A stretch of DNA of 64,000 bases, taken from Amyelois transitella. Its lineage: Eukaryota > Arthropoda > Insecta > Lepidoptera > Pyralidae. The stretch covers positions 3,794,501 to 3,858,500 of the forward strand of contig NC_083518.1 of assembly GCF_032362555.1 (NCBI RefSeq). The letters are read 5' to 3'. Both the position numbers and the translations under genes were made by a program. The notes below the pieces were generated by a model, which worked only from the letters and a program-made list of their open reading frames with translations, was not told where the DNA came from and made no database searches. Below are positions 53,782 to 63,455 of the stretch, one piece after another (the stretch's first letter is position 1; every line of letters starts with the position of its first letter).

Positions 53782-53845
53782 TTTCCGAGAAATCGAGCTC
53801 TTTTTTACGTCTTACAGCGCTCAATCGGATTTTTGGTCTGGCAGC

Positions 53846-55372
53846 ACTCTCGAGCCTTTCTGGATAGTTTCTGACTGCTCATAAAGGCATGCAAAGCTCC
53901 ATTCACCATGTTCCCCGCGTTCACTCTCCTTTCAATATCACTATCATACTTGCCATCTGATGTAAACTTTGATCCTAGATATACAAACTCTTTCACTTGC
54001 TCAACTTTATCTCCTCCAATCAAAATATTACATGCTGTCATTTCTTTCTCCATTTCAAAAACCAGTGTTTTAGTTTTACTTACGTTCACTTTCATTCCTT
54101 TCTCTTTTAAAGCTTCATGCATACAGTTTACCATCTCCTGTAACTCCTTCGCTGATGACGCCAGTATAACCTGATCGTCGGCATAGAGCAGACATTTGAC
54201 GAGTAACTCATTCATCCTTAATCCACTTTCAGACTCTTTCAAATCTGTCAAACAACTATCCATAAATAGGTTGAACAGCCACGATGATGCAATACATCCT
54301 TGCCTAACGCCTTTCTCAATCTTAAACCACTCAGTTCCGTTTATCCTGACACAAGCACGCAAATCCTCATAAGGATTTCAGTGCTCGTATTAAGAGACTG
54401 CTCACCCCATGCATAGAAAGTGCTGACAATTCATTCCTCTTAACTCTGTCATAGGCCTTTTCCAGATCTACGAATCTGCAATAGACTTTTTGACTCTTGG
54501 CCAAAAACTTTTCGGCTATGCACCGCAATGAAAAGACCTGATCAGTACATCCCATTCCCTTTCGAAATCCCGCTTGAGCATCCCATATTTTGTCATCAGT
54601 TTCATTCCTGACTCTATTAATCAATACCTTAGCATACAATTTGCCGACGACGGTAAGCAGGCTTATACCACGATAATTTTTGCAGTCCAGCTGTGACCCT
54701 TTTCCTTTGTAAAGTGGCACGATAACAGCCTTACACCAATCTTTGGGTACTCGGCCGCTTCTCCAACACAAATTGAAAAGGCAGTACAACTGACTAGCTA
54801 CTACGCCTTCTCCTGCTTTTAGCATCTCGACCGACACTCTATCATACCCAGCACTCTTACCCGCTTTCATACTCTTAAGTGCTTCCACAATTTCGTCTTC
54901 CATCTCATTCTCTTTTTCTTCGCTATAGCAGAAATCTTTATTATTTTTTTCCTTTTTTTCAAACAAACTTTCAAAATATTCCTTTCATATCTTTAGCACA
55001 CATTTTTCTCCTTTCACAACGCTACCATCCTGGCATCTGATCCTAGTCAGCTCTTTGGTTATAGTTTTTCCTCGGACTGACCTTACGGATTTCCAGAATA
55101 CTTTCAGATTTGACTGAAAGTCTTCTGATAGACTTTTATCAAATTCCTCTTTATACTCTTCTTTCTTTCTAATCACAGCTTTCTGAACCAAATCTTTCAT
55201 TTTTTATATTCCTTACGTGCTTCATTCACATCTTCATCCATAACCTTTTGCATTCTTAAGTTAGCTTTTGCTGCTAACAAATCCAGCCATGCTTTCTTCT
55301 TTAATCGCACAAGTTCTTGCACATCTTTACTCATCCACGCACTTTTGTGATTTTTTCCTTTTCTTCTTCTAC
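53846..55372 (-). pseudogene. Older LINE copy, left part, split by piggyBac
   Basis: Antisense LINE from the region following SSQKLSRKAR back to the linker (VKFCLR-like, KRKGKNHK). Frameshifts and a stop split it into pieces (54362/54367, 54966, 55200). Substitutions include AGKSAGYDRVS and a lost Trp in VKRNELSALS. It lacks the 3' 600 bp. It stops about 41 bp short of the LINE's own TTAA, where the right part resumes at 63111. Confidence 0.88.
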
Positions 55373-55784
55373 TACTAGCACAATTTACTTTCTGTGTTTG
55401 AAAAAAATATATGTGGTTATACTAGTGATTAGTAATTGGGGAAAAATAATAAAAAAAATCTTAGTTAAGTACTTTATTGGAAAATCAGTTTTCTTTTTCT
55501 GCTCCATATGTGGTACACTGTGCCATAACTATACTTTTGGCGTATTATTTAAAAATTGAACAATATGCATTAATTTGAAGTATGACTTACTTGACTTAAG
55601 GTCCTATGTCCCCTAGCTGGAGCAGAGGGCATCCACAGTGCGTCGCCATCCCGCTCGGCCTTGAGCTTCGCGTTTTATTTCGCTCCAAGTCTTCCCTATA
55701 TTCTTCACCTCTGCGATGATTGTCCGCCGCCAGGTCTGTTTAGGGCGGCCACGTTTACGCATTCCTTGGGGATTCCAATTGACG

Positions 55785-56025
55785 GCCTCTGTGGCTCAGC
55801 GGTACTACGCTTGTCTGTGACACCGGAGGTCCCGGGTTCGAATCCCGGTCAAGGCATGATGAGAAAAGAACTTTTTCTGATTGTCCTGGGTCTTGGATGT
55901 TTATCTATATAAGTATTTATTATAAAATATAGTATCGTTGAGTTAGTATCTCGTAACACAAGTTTCGAACTTACTTCGAGGCTAACTCAATCAGTGTAAT
56001 TTGTCCCGTATATATTTATTTATTT
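55785..56025 (+). mobile_element. tRNA-derived SINE (SINE-D) inside the RTE gene
   Basis: The head has box A TGGCTCAGCGGT and box B GGTTCGAATCC and folds roughly like a tRNA (GGCCTCTGTGGCTCAGCGG ... CCGGTCAAGGCA). The body (AAAAGAACTTTTTCTGATTG, CTATATAAGTATTTATTATA, CGAACTTACTTCGAGGCTAA) and a TTTATTTATTTATT tail follow. ATTCCA on both sides is the visible duplication. It is not a tRNA gene: the body continues beyond the tRNA part and a second copy lies in a Smaug intron. Confidence 0.88.
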
Positions 56026-57405
56026 ATTCCAGTCTAGGGCTTGCCTCGGTATGTGTTCGGGGTCCCTTCGGAGCGTATGGCCGATCCAGTTCCATTTGCG
56101 GCGTTTGATCTGCTGGTCGATCGGAGTCTCAAAACAGCGTTCCCACAGGTCTACGTTGGAGATTTTCTCAGGCCAGTAAACACCGAGAATACGGCGAAGA
56201 CAGCGGTTAATGACGACTTGGAGACGGTGCGAGATGTCTTTAGTGACCTTCCACGTCTCACACCCATACAGCAAAACGGTTTTCACGTTGGACCGGAATA
56301 TTTTGAGCTTAACTCTCCTAGTCAGTTTCCGTGATTGCCATACAGGACGGAGCTGTGCGAAGGTTGCTCTTGCCTTGGCGATTCTCGAAGTGATGTCCTC
56401 TTCGGTCCCTCCAGTTTCCGACACTACACTACCGAGGTAGGTGAACTTGTGGACTCTCTCCACCCCCTCTGCGCCGATAAGCAATGGCAGGGAGCCAGTT
56501 GTCCCGCACCTCATTTCCTGGGTCTTCCTGATATTCACTTTTAGTCCAACCTTCAAAGCCTCTCGTCGTAGGTTGTCCAGCTTGTCCTGCATGTCGGCGC
56601 GTGTGTGACTCAACAGGCATAGATCATCGGCATAGTCCAAGTCTTCTAAGACATTGAAGAGGCCCCACTCTATGCCGCGGCGCTTGTTGTTGGTCGTGTC
56701 ATGCATTATGCCATCGAGAACGACAAGGAAGAGGAGAGGCGAAAGAAGACATCCCTGCCGCACACCAGCATGAACCGGTATGTCCTCCGAGACGAGGCCG
56801 TTGTGGGTCACTGTACAAGAATAATTTCCGTAGAGGGCCTTAATCAAGTTCGTGATTTTCTCGGGGACTCCAATTTCACGTAGCCTGTTCCAGATACAGC
56901 TCCATCTCAGCGTGTCGAAGGCTTTTTCGAAATCCACGAAGGTCAAATAAATTTCCCTCTGCCATTCTGATGCCTGTTCGAGGATAATGCGCAAGGTGTT
57001 GATCTGGTCCGTACACGATCGATTGGGCCGGAAACCAGCCTGCTCTTTGCGAAGGAGAGGTTCTATGGCCCTCGACAGTCTATCCAGGATGATTTTGCAA
57101 AGCACCTTAGATGGGATCGAGAGCAAAGTTATGCCTCTCCAATTGCCACATTCACTGAGGTCTCCCTTCTTGGGCACGGTGATCAGTAGGCCTTTATTCC
57201 AGTCATCGGGTAACTCTTCGGCTGACCAGATATTCCGCAATAGGGGTGTCAGCGCGTTTGCAGCAGTTGGAACATCGGCTTTAAGCATTTCCGCTGTGAT
57301 AAAGTCGACTCCTGGGGCTTTACCATTCTTTAGTGACCGGATGGCATCGATTACTTCCTCTCCAGTAGGTGGGGATACATCAATGTCTAGGCTTTGTGCG
57401 GGCAA
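56020..57405 (-). pseudogene. RTE reverse transcriptase domain
   Basis: 461 codons open. Motifs in order: KNGKAPGVDFITAEMLKAD, VPKKGDLSECGNWRGITLL, KEQAGFRPNRSCTDQI, LTFVDFEKAFDTLRW, GVRQGCLLSPLLFL, DLDYADDLCLLSH, YLGSVVSETGGTEEDI and RKWNWIGHTLRRDPEHIPRQ. The frame is cut at RQALDWN by the SINE; the lost coding end continues beyond it at 55784-55620. It is joined upstream to the endonuclease part through a frameshift region (57406-57760). It would have copied the element's RNA but is incomplete. Confidence 0.9.
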
Positions 57406-57472
57406 GCTGATGGCAGGTATGATGGTGGCGACAGGGTCGTTCGGGACTTGGAAGATCTCCTCGAAGTGCTCT

Positions 57473-58363
57473 TCAGCGCTGAAGCTGTGCCTCCGATGTC
57501 ACAACAAACCGGCCCTCTTTGTCTTTCAAAGGCTTTTTCCATCTCTGACTCCTGTTCCCGGCCAAGGCCTTTGTCACCTTGTACATCTCCCTCAGATTAC
57601 CGGAATCAGCAGCTCGTTGGGCGCAATCCGCAACACTATCCGCCCATACTCGCCGGTCGTGGCGGGTACTGCGGTAAATGTTCCTGCGTACCTGTCTGTA
57701 TTGCTGCCTCAGATCTTCACTTGCTGCCTCATCGTGGGTATTCAGAATTTTCACGTGGAGTTAACGCCTTTCTTCCACTAGATTCCAGGTTTGCTGCGAC
57801 ATCCAATCTTCCCGTGTGTGTGTTTTGTGTCCTAGAACGACGGAGCTGGTCTCTTCGTAGGCCATTTTAATGTGGTTCCACTCCGCGTTGACAGAAGAAG
57901 AGTCCATCTCGAGAGCGGAGAAGCGATTGCGCAGCTCTAGCCTAAAGGCGTCCTGTGTGTCTGGGTCCCGCAACTTGTTGACCTCAAATCGTTTGCCAGT
58001 CTTAGTAACCACGCTTGCAGATCGGGCTACAGCTACTTTTAGCCGCACCTCAGCTACAACAAGGTGGTGGTCGCTGTCGATATCCGCGCCACGACGGATG
58101 CGAACATCGAGCAGCGATGAGCGCCATTTAGAGCTAATGGCAAGGTGGTCGATTTGGTTCTTGGTAACTCCATCGGGTGAGTTCCAGGTGTATTTGTGGT
58201 GGTCTCCGTGGATGAATAATGTGCCTCCGATGGTGAGGTCATTGTCTTGGCAGAACTCCAATAATCTCTCCCCATTCTCGTTCCGGACTCCCAGCCCGTG
58301 TCTGCCCATGTGTCTCTGAACACCGTCGTTTTCTACACCGACCTTGGCATTCAGGTCTCCCAT
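57473..58363 (-). pseudogene. RTE endonuclease C-terminal half and linker
   Basis: Reads MGDLNAKVGVENDGVQRHMG, GTLFIHGDHHKYTWNSPDGV, NQIDHLAISSKWRSSL, then RRGADIDSDHHLVVAEVRLK (the SDHHL catalytic signature), followed by a helical linker (RNRFSALEMDSSSVNAEW). The frame breaks near 57761-57754 and continues as EDLRQQYRQVRRNIYRSTRH. The N-terminal half of the endonuclease is missing through 5' truncation. Confidence 0.88.
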
Positions 58364-58410
58364 GACGATAATTACGTCCTGTTTACGGATGTTGTTGAAT
58401 TGGCTGCTGA

Positions 58411-59098
58411 CCTACAAAAGATGATGCCAAGATGACAGGTTTGTTATCGTACCACATAACAATCACAATATCTTCTCCATCCACATTAGCCACCCATTCC
58501 TCGGAAAAACCTCTTTTTACCTTGTCTTTTTTTAGATCTTTTATGGAAGGCATTTGAAAATCTTTCCCTAATCTGCCTTTATTCAGAGTACCCAGTGATA
58601 GTATGCCTTCTTTTGACAAGTATGAAATCAACTCTGGAGAAGTGTAGTAATTGTCAAAGAATAATCTATATTGTTGATGTCTAGGTATGCACCTAGCCAG
58701 GCGTACGACGATATTTGAACTTGCTCCTAAGTCAGGCTCACTCGATTCTCTTAGTTGTGGATCGTTCTCCATTCCAGAATAAACTTCAAAATCATATGCA
58801 AAACCACGATCGTCACAAAGCACCAGCAATTTATATCCCCATTTATGTGGCTTATTAGGAAGGTATTGCCGTAAAATATTGGAAGCTTTTGTGGCGCACA
58901 TCTGCTCGTCCACGGCTAGAGCTTCTCTCTTGGGCATGCTCTGACATTTTTTCTTGAGAGTCTCCAATATAGGTCTAATTTTATGAAGACGATCGTGTCC
59001 AGGAGTACCTACAGGCTGCTGTGTTGTATTATCATTGAAATGTAAGAATTGGCAAATTTTTTTTAAATTGGTTTATAGTCATTGTCTCCATAATTATA
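58411..59098 (-). pseudogene. piggyBac transposase, central part
   Basis: Continues from GIPIIMETMTINQFKK (after the hAT insertion), with a one-base shift in an A-run near 59055, through HFNDNTTQQPVGTPGHDRLH, REALAVDEQM (first catalytic Asp), GYKLLVLCDDRGFAYDFEVY, LFFDNYYTSPELISYLS (second Asp) and VIVMWYDNKPVILASSF, where the RTE begins. The third catalytic Asp and the C-terminal Cys-rich domain were not found on the far side of the RTE. It resembles the PGBD3/4-like branch by its motifs. Non-functional. Confidence 0.88.
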
Positions 59099-59106
59099 GG
59101 TATACC

Positions 59107-61954
59107 TAGGGTTGCCATCTCCTAAATTTGGAAAACCGGACAAGACGCGTGAAAACCCCGGATTTTAGAGTCCGAAAGCCGGACATGTCAACAAGATTTT
59201 TTAAACATGTACAATGCAATAAAAGACATTTGAAAATGTCATAAATCACCTTTTTTATTTATTCATTATTTTAACAATACAGAATCATATTACAATTTGT
59301 TACAAATTGTCTATATAAATCAGCTTTTTTAATTCTTGAAATCAGAAAACAACACCTTATTAAAATATTAATCAAAAACATATATTTAATGAATTAAAAT
59401 CTTCAAAATACCTAATTAGACCATTCTAGTATTACAATTTTTGAGGTAACTCTTTTAGCTATAGTTCTATTATTATTATCTGCTTTACTTTTTACCAGCA
59501 GTCATTTATATAACAAAATATACCTATTTTAGAAGAATATAAACTAAATTCAGTCTTCTTAAATATTAACAACATCAGAACATTTTTAAAGTTTAGACCT
59601 ACAGCAATGTTAGTTACATTGGGTATTAAAATTTTAAAACAAAATAATATTTTTTTTTACTTATACATACATACATACATAAAATCACGCCTCTTTCCCG
59701 GAGGGGTAGGCAGAGACTACCTCTTTCCACTTGCCACGATCTCTGCATACTTCTTTCGCTTCGTCCACATTCATAACTCTCTTCATACAAGCTCGGCGGT
59801 TTCGGGTACTTTTGACCTGACCCTTTACCAGGACGTCCTTAATTTGATCAAGATACGTTCGTCTAGGTCTTCCCACTCCGACCTTTCCCTCCACACTCTC
59901 CTTGTATATCTGCTTAGTCAACCTGCTTTCATTCATCCTCTCCACATGACCGAACCATCTTAACATACCCTTTTCTATTCCTGTAACTACATCTTCTTTC
60001 ACATCACAACATTCCCTTATCACGCTGTTCCTTATCCTGTCACTCAATTTCACACCCATCATACTCCTTAACGCTCTCATTTCCACTGCATTTATTCTGC
60101 TTTCATGCTTCTTTTGCCATACCCAACTTTCACTCCCATACATTAATGTCGGGACCAACACGCCCCTGTGCACAGCCAGTCGAGCCTTTTTGGATAGTTT
60201 CTGACTGCTCATAAAGGCATGCAAAGCTCCATTCACCATGTTCCCCGCGTTCACTCTCCTTTCAATATCACTATCATACTTGCCATCTGATGTAAACTTT
60301 GATCCTAGATATACAAACTCTTTCACTTGCTCCACTTTTTCTCCTCCAATCAAAATATTACATGCTGTCATTTCTTTCTCCATTTCAAAAACCAGTGTTT
60401 TAGTTTTACTTACGTTCACTTTCATTCCTTTCTCTTTTAAAGCTTCATGCATACAGTTTACCATCTCCTGTAACTCCTCCGCTGATGACGCCAGTATAAC
60501 CTGATCGTCGGCATAGAGCAGACATTTGACGAGTAACTCATTCATCCTTAATCCACTTTTAGACTCTTTCAAATCTGTCAAACAGCTATCCATAAATAGG
60601 TTGAACAGCCACGGTGACGCAACACATCCTTGCCTAACGCCTTTCTCAATCTTAAACCACTCAGTGTGCGCTCCGTTTATCCTGACACAAGCACTCGAAT
60701 CCTCATATAAGGATTTCAGTGCTCGTATTAAGAGACTGCTCACCCCATGCATAGAAAGTGCTGACCACAATTCATTCCTCTCAACTCTGTCATAGGCCTT
60801 TTCCAGATCTACGAATGTGCAATAGACTTTTTGACTCTTGGCCAAAAACTTTTCGGCTATGCACCGCAAGGAAAAGACCTGATCAGTACATCCCATTCCC
60901 TTTCGAAATCCCGCTTGAGCATCCCATATTTTGTCATCAGTTTCATTCCTGACTCTATTAATCAATACCTTAGCATACAATTTGCCGACGACGCTAAGCA
61001 GGCTTATACCACGATAATTTTTGCAGTCCAGCTGTGACCCTTTTCCTTTGTAAAGTGGCACGATAACAGCCTTACACCAATCTTTTGGTACTCGGCCGCT
61101 TCTCCAACACAAATTGAAAAGGCAGTACAACTGACTAGCTACTACGCCTTTTCCTGCTTTAAGCATCTCGACCGACACTCTATCACACCCAGCAGCCTTT
61201 CCCGCTTTCATACTCTTAAGTGCTTCCACAATTTCGAACATTTCAATTTCGCCTTCCATCTCATTCTCTTTTTCTTCGCTATAGCAGAAATCTTTCTTAT
61301 TTCCTTCCTTTTTTTCAAATAAACTTTCAAAATAGTCCTTCCATATCTTTAGTACACATTCTTCTCCTTTCACAACGCTACCATCCTGGCATCTGATCCT
61401 AGTCAGCTCTCTGGTTATAGTATTTCCTCGGGCTGACCTTACGGATTTCCAGAATACTTTCAGATTTGACTGAAAGTCTTCTGATAGCCTTTTATCAAAA
61501 TCCTCTTTATACTCTTCTTTCTTTCTAATCACAGCTTTCTTAACCAAATCTTTCATTTTCTTATATTCCTTACGTGCTTCATTCACATCTTCATCTATAA
61601 CCTCTTGCATTCTTAAGTTAGCTTTTGCTGCTAACAAATCCAGCCATGCTTTCTTCTTTAATCGCACAAGTTCTTGCACATCTTTACTCATCCACGCATT
61701 TTTGTGATTTTTTCCTTTCCTTCTTCTACTTACACCACACACTTCAACAGCTACTTTCACAATTCTTTCTTTAAATTCCTTCCATCCATCTTCAATATCG
61801 CTCATTTCCTCTAAATCTTCAAATTTAGAGGAAATTGATTTTTTACTTATCAATTTTTAAAACCTGGTCTACAAATGAATCCTTCCCCGGGCGCTCCCCG
61901 GATGCCCTCTAAACTAGGACAAATCCGGGGAAACCCGGACGGATGGCAACCCTA
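59107..61954. mobile_element. hAT-like DNA element carrying a LINE insertion
   Basis: Termini TAGGGTTGCCATC and GGATGGCAACCCTA are inverted repeats, followed inwards by related CCGGATTT/AAACCCGG blocks. GGTATACC on both sides (59099-59106, 61955-61962) is an 8-bp duplication; the target is palindromic, so lengths of 8-12 are possible. The uninterrupted piggyBac frame (PELGIPIIMETM) fixes the site. Apart from the LINE the interior is AT-rich without a transposase. Confidence 0.8.
59665..61838 (-). mobile_element. Young 5'-truncated LINE copy with snap-back 5' end
   Basis: Bordered by the 12-bp duplication TTTTTTACTTAT (59653-59664, 61839-61850). On the minus strand it carries 700 codons from FEDLEEMSDIEDGW to YPSGKEA. 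I found only one residue different from the 32-kb copy (Glu for Lys in EGKIEMFEI). It has the complete RT and no endonuclease. Its 5' end is ATTTAGAGGAAAT preceded by its own complement TTTCCTCTAAAT. Confidence 0.93.
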
Positions 61955-62637
61955 GGTATACCTAGTTCTGGTTGCCAATACATACGGATATTTGGTAAAG
62001 GTGCCAAACTCATTATCAGACAAACTCCTAAAAACTTCTTGAGCTCAGTGATTGTAATAAAAAATGGCTTTGTAGGATCTTTTTGGATACTAAATTTGTG
62101 CACTTCTTCTGTAATATGGCCTAGAAGCTCATCATCAAAGAACCATAAGAAATATTGGAGAGGGGTTTCAAATTCTGATATTGGAGGTTGTAACTGTGTA
62201 TCTCCAGTAAATTGAGGGAAATTTTTCTTCATCCATATGAATTTTCTTTTTATTCTGTTAGTGACAGGCAGTTTACCTCTGGTTCTATTTTTATAAGCGG
62301 TAGAAATACTTACTGAAGCCGATGATGTTCTCATTATACGCGATTATCTCAAACCACCTACAGAAGAGCCTGAAGACACTCCTGAAATACTGGGCTACTG
62401 AGGTGTTTGATTTTCAACATTCAAAACACGAACTTCGTTATTGGCAGGAGATAAACAGTGGCTTCTTTCCGGTGATAGAACATCTTCTGTGGATTCTGAT
62501 AGAAAGTTGAGGGTAGACTGAATTCTAGCAATATCTTCATCACTTCCGGCTTCAGAAAAATCTTCCCCGTCTTCGCTTCCTGACGGTATTGCCAGAAAAT
62601 CTTCGATTTCTTCTTTATTCAATGTTTTTCTTGCCAT
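61955..62637 (-). pseudogene. piggyBac transposase, N-terminal part
   Basis: Starts MARKTLNKEEIEDFLAIPSG with an acidic region (GSEDGEDFSEAGSDEDIARI), breaks at a stop (62395-62397), and resumes near MRTSSASVSISTAYKNRTRG. Then come FIWMKKNFPQFTGD, PLQYFLWFFDDELLGHITEE and KFLGVCLIMSLAPLPNIRMY, WQPELGIP. At GIP the hAT-like element is inserted; the next codons are found at 59098 downwards. Confidence 0.88.
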
Positions 62638-63110
62638 TATCTGTAAAAATATAAAGTATTTATTAGTGTTTATATACCAATGTATGATATTTCTACGTGG
62701 TCATAAAGTAATGAGAAATCACAGTGTTCCATATTTGGAACATGTAAAAAAAAAAACAAAATTTCTAACACTTATAGTACAAAATATGTAAAAACTAACT
62801 TACCTTCAGATAATAGACAATATTTCACACCAAAAAGTATTTTTTTCTGAGTCAATACTCTCAATAAACTATTTTTCGTACTTTTTTCAATATACGAAAT
62901 CACGGACCGCAACAATTTTGTTCGAAATTCAAATGTCAGCCGCAAATAAAAACACAGTAGCGACATCAACTGGAGATGCCCTGTACTATTACGTAACCTT
63001 GTTTACATAGTTGCTTTAAAACAATAATTGATGTCTCTAACTGTTTTCAGTGGCTCAATAGGAGCCATTTAAGTGGTTGTCCCAGATATGGCACTGGGTG
63101 CTATGTAGGG

Positions 63111-63450
63111 TTAAATTCCTTCCATCCATCTTCAATATCGCTCATCTCATCTAAATCTTCAAATTCATCCTTCAGTCTATTAATATACTTCTTACCTACA
63201 TCCATATCTTGCAAATTTTCTACTTTCACTCTTTCCAAAGCGCTAGTTTACTCCCTAACCCTGTGACGCCAGCAATTGAAGATACCCCTTATCCGGGATA
63301 TCACCAGTAAATGGTCCGAGTCAATGACAGTACCGCGATATGCACGGGTATCCAGCACTTTGTTCTTCAATCTTTCATCTACAATCACAAAGTCTATCAT
63401 ACTTTTTAAAATACCTTCCACTCTTGTGTAGGTGTGGATCTTTTTATGTC
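63111..63450 (-). pseudogene. Older LINE copy, right part, beyond piggyBac
   Basis: Begins with the TTAA used by piggyBac and continues TTAAATTCCTTCCATCCATC, the antisense linker and endonuclease 3' half: the complement of DMDVGKKYINRLKDEF, GIDSDHLLVISRIRG (as DSDHLLVI with changes) and KIHTYTRVEGILK. It breaks off at the complement of QHKEIHTY. Together with 53846-55372 it makes one split LINE copy. Confidence 0.85.
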
Positions 63451-63455
63451 GATTA

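Larger units (their letters stand above)
55577..58410 (-). mobile_element. Second RTE-type LINE, 5'-truncated
   Basis: Different from the 32-kb LINE and closer to the RTE group with YADD, GRPKQTWRR and AQGRAGWRR motifs. The minus strand runs from the middle of the endonuclease (FNNIRKQDVIIVMGDLNAKV) through the RT to MRKRGRPKQTWRRTIIAEV ... VDALCSS-stop (about 55620) and a short 3' UTR with CAAGTAAGT. It is inserted in the piggyBac transposase gene after PVILASSF and split by a tRNA-SINE after RQALDWN. Confidence 0.88.
55373..63110 (-). mobile_element. piggyBac-type transposon, broken by nested insertions
   Basis: The right end is CTATGTAGGG followed by TTAA (63111-63114), i.e. CCCTACATAGCACCCAGTGC read inwards, as expected for piggyBac. 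The TTAA is one that exists in the LINE it entered. The left end is uncertain: CTACTAGCAC at about 55369 resembles the right tip, but TTAA and some LINE sequence are missing. Inside lie two transposase pieces, an RTE element (about 55577-58410) and a hAT-like element (59107-61954). Confidence 0.75.

Noticed and set aside
55793..55855. A tRNA gene
   Set aside because: It has good A and B boxes, but the sequence continues into a SINE body and A/T-rich tail, has a second copy elsewhere and is flanked by a short duplication.
56041..58319. Plus-strand frames of 97-264 codons over the RTE element
   Set aside because: They oppose the endonuclease/RT coding strand and contain no recognisable motifs.
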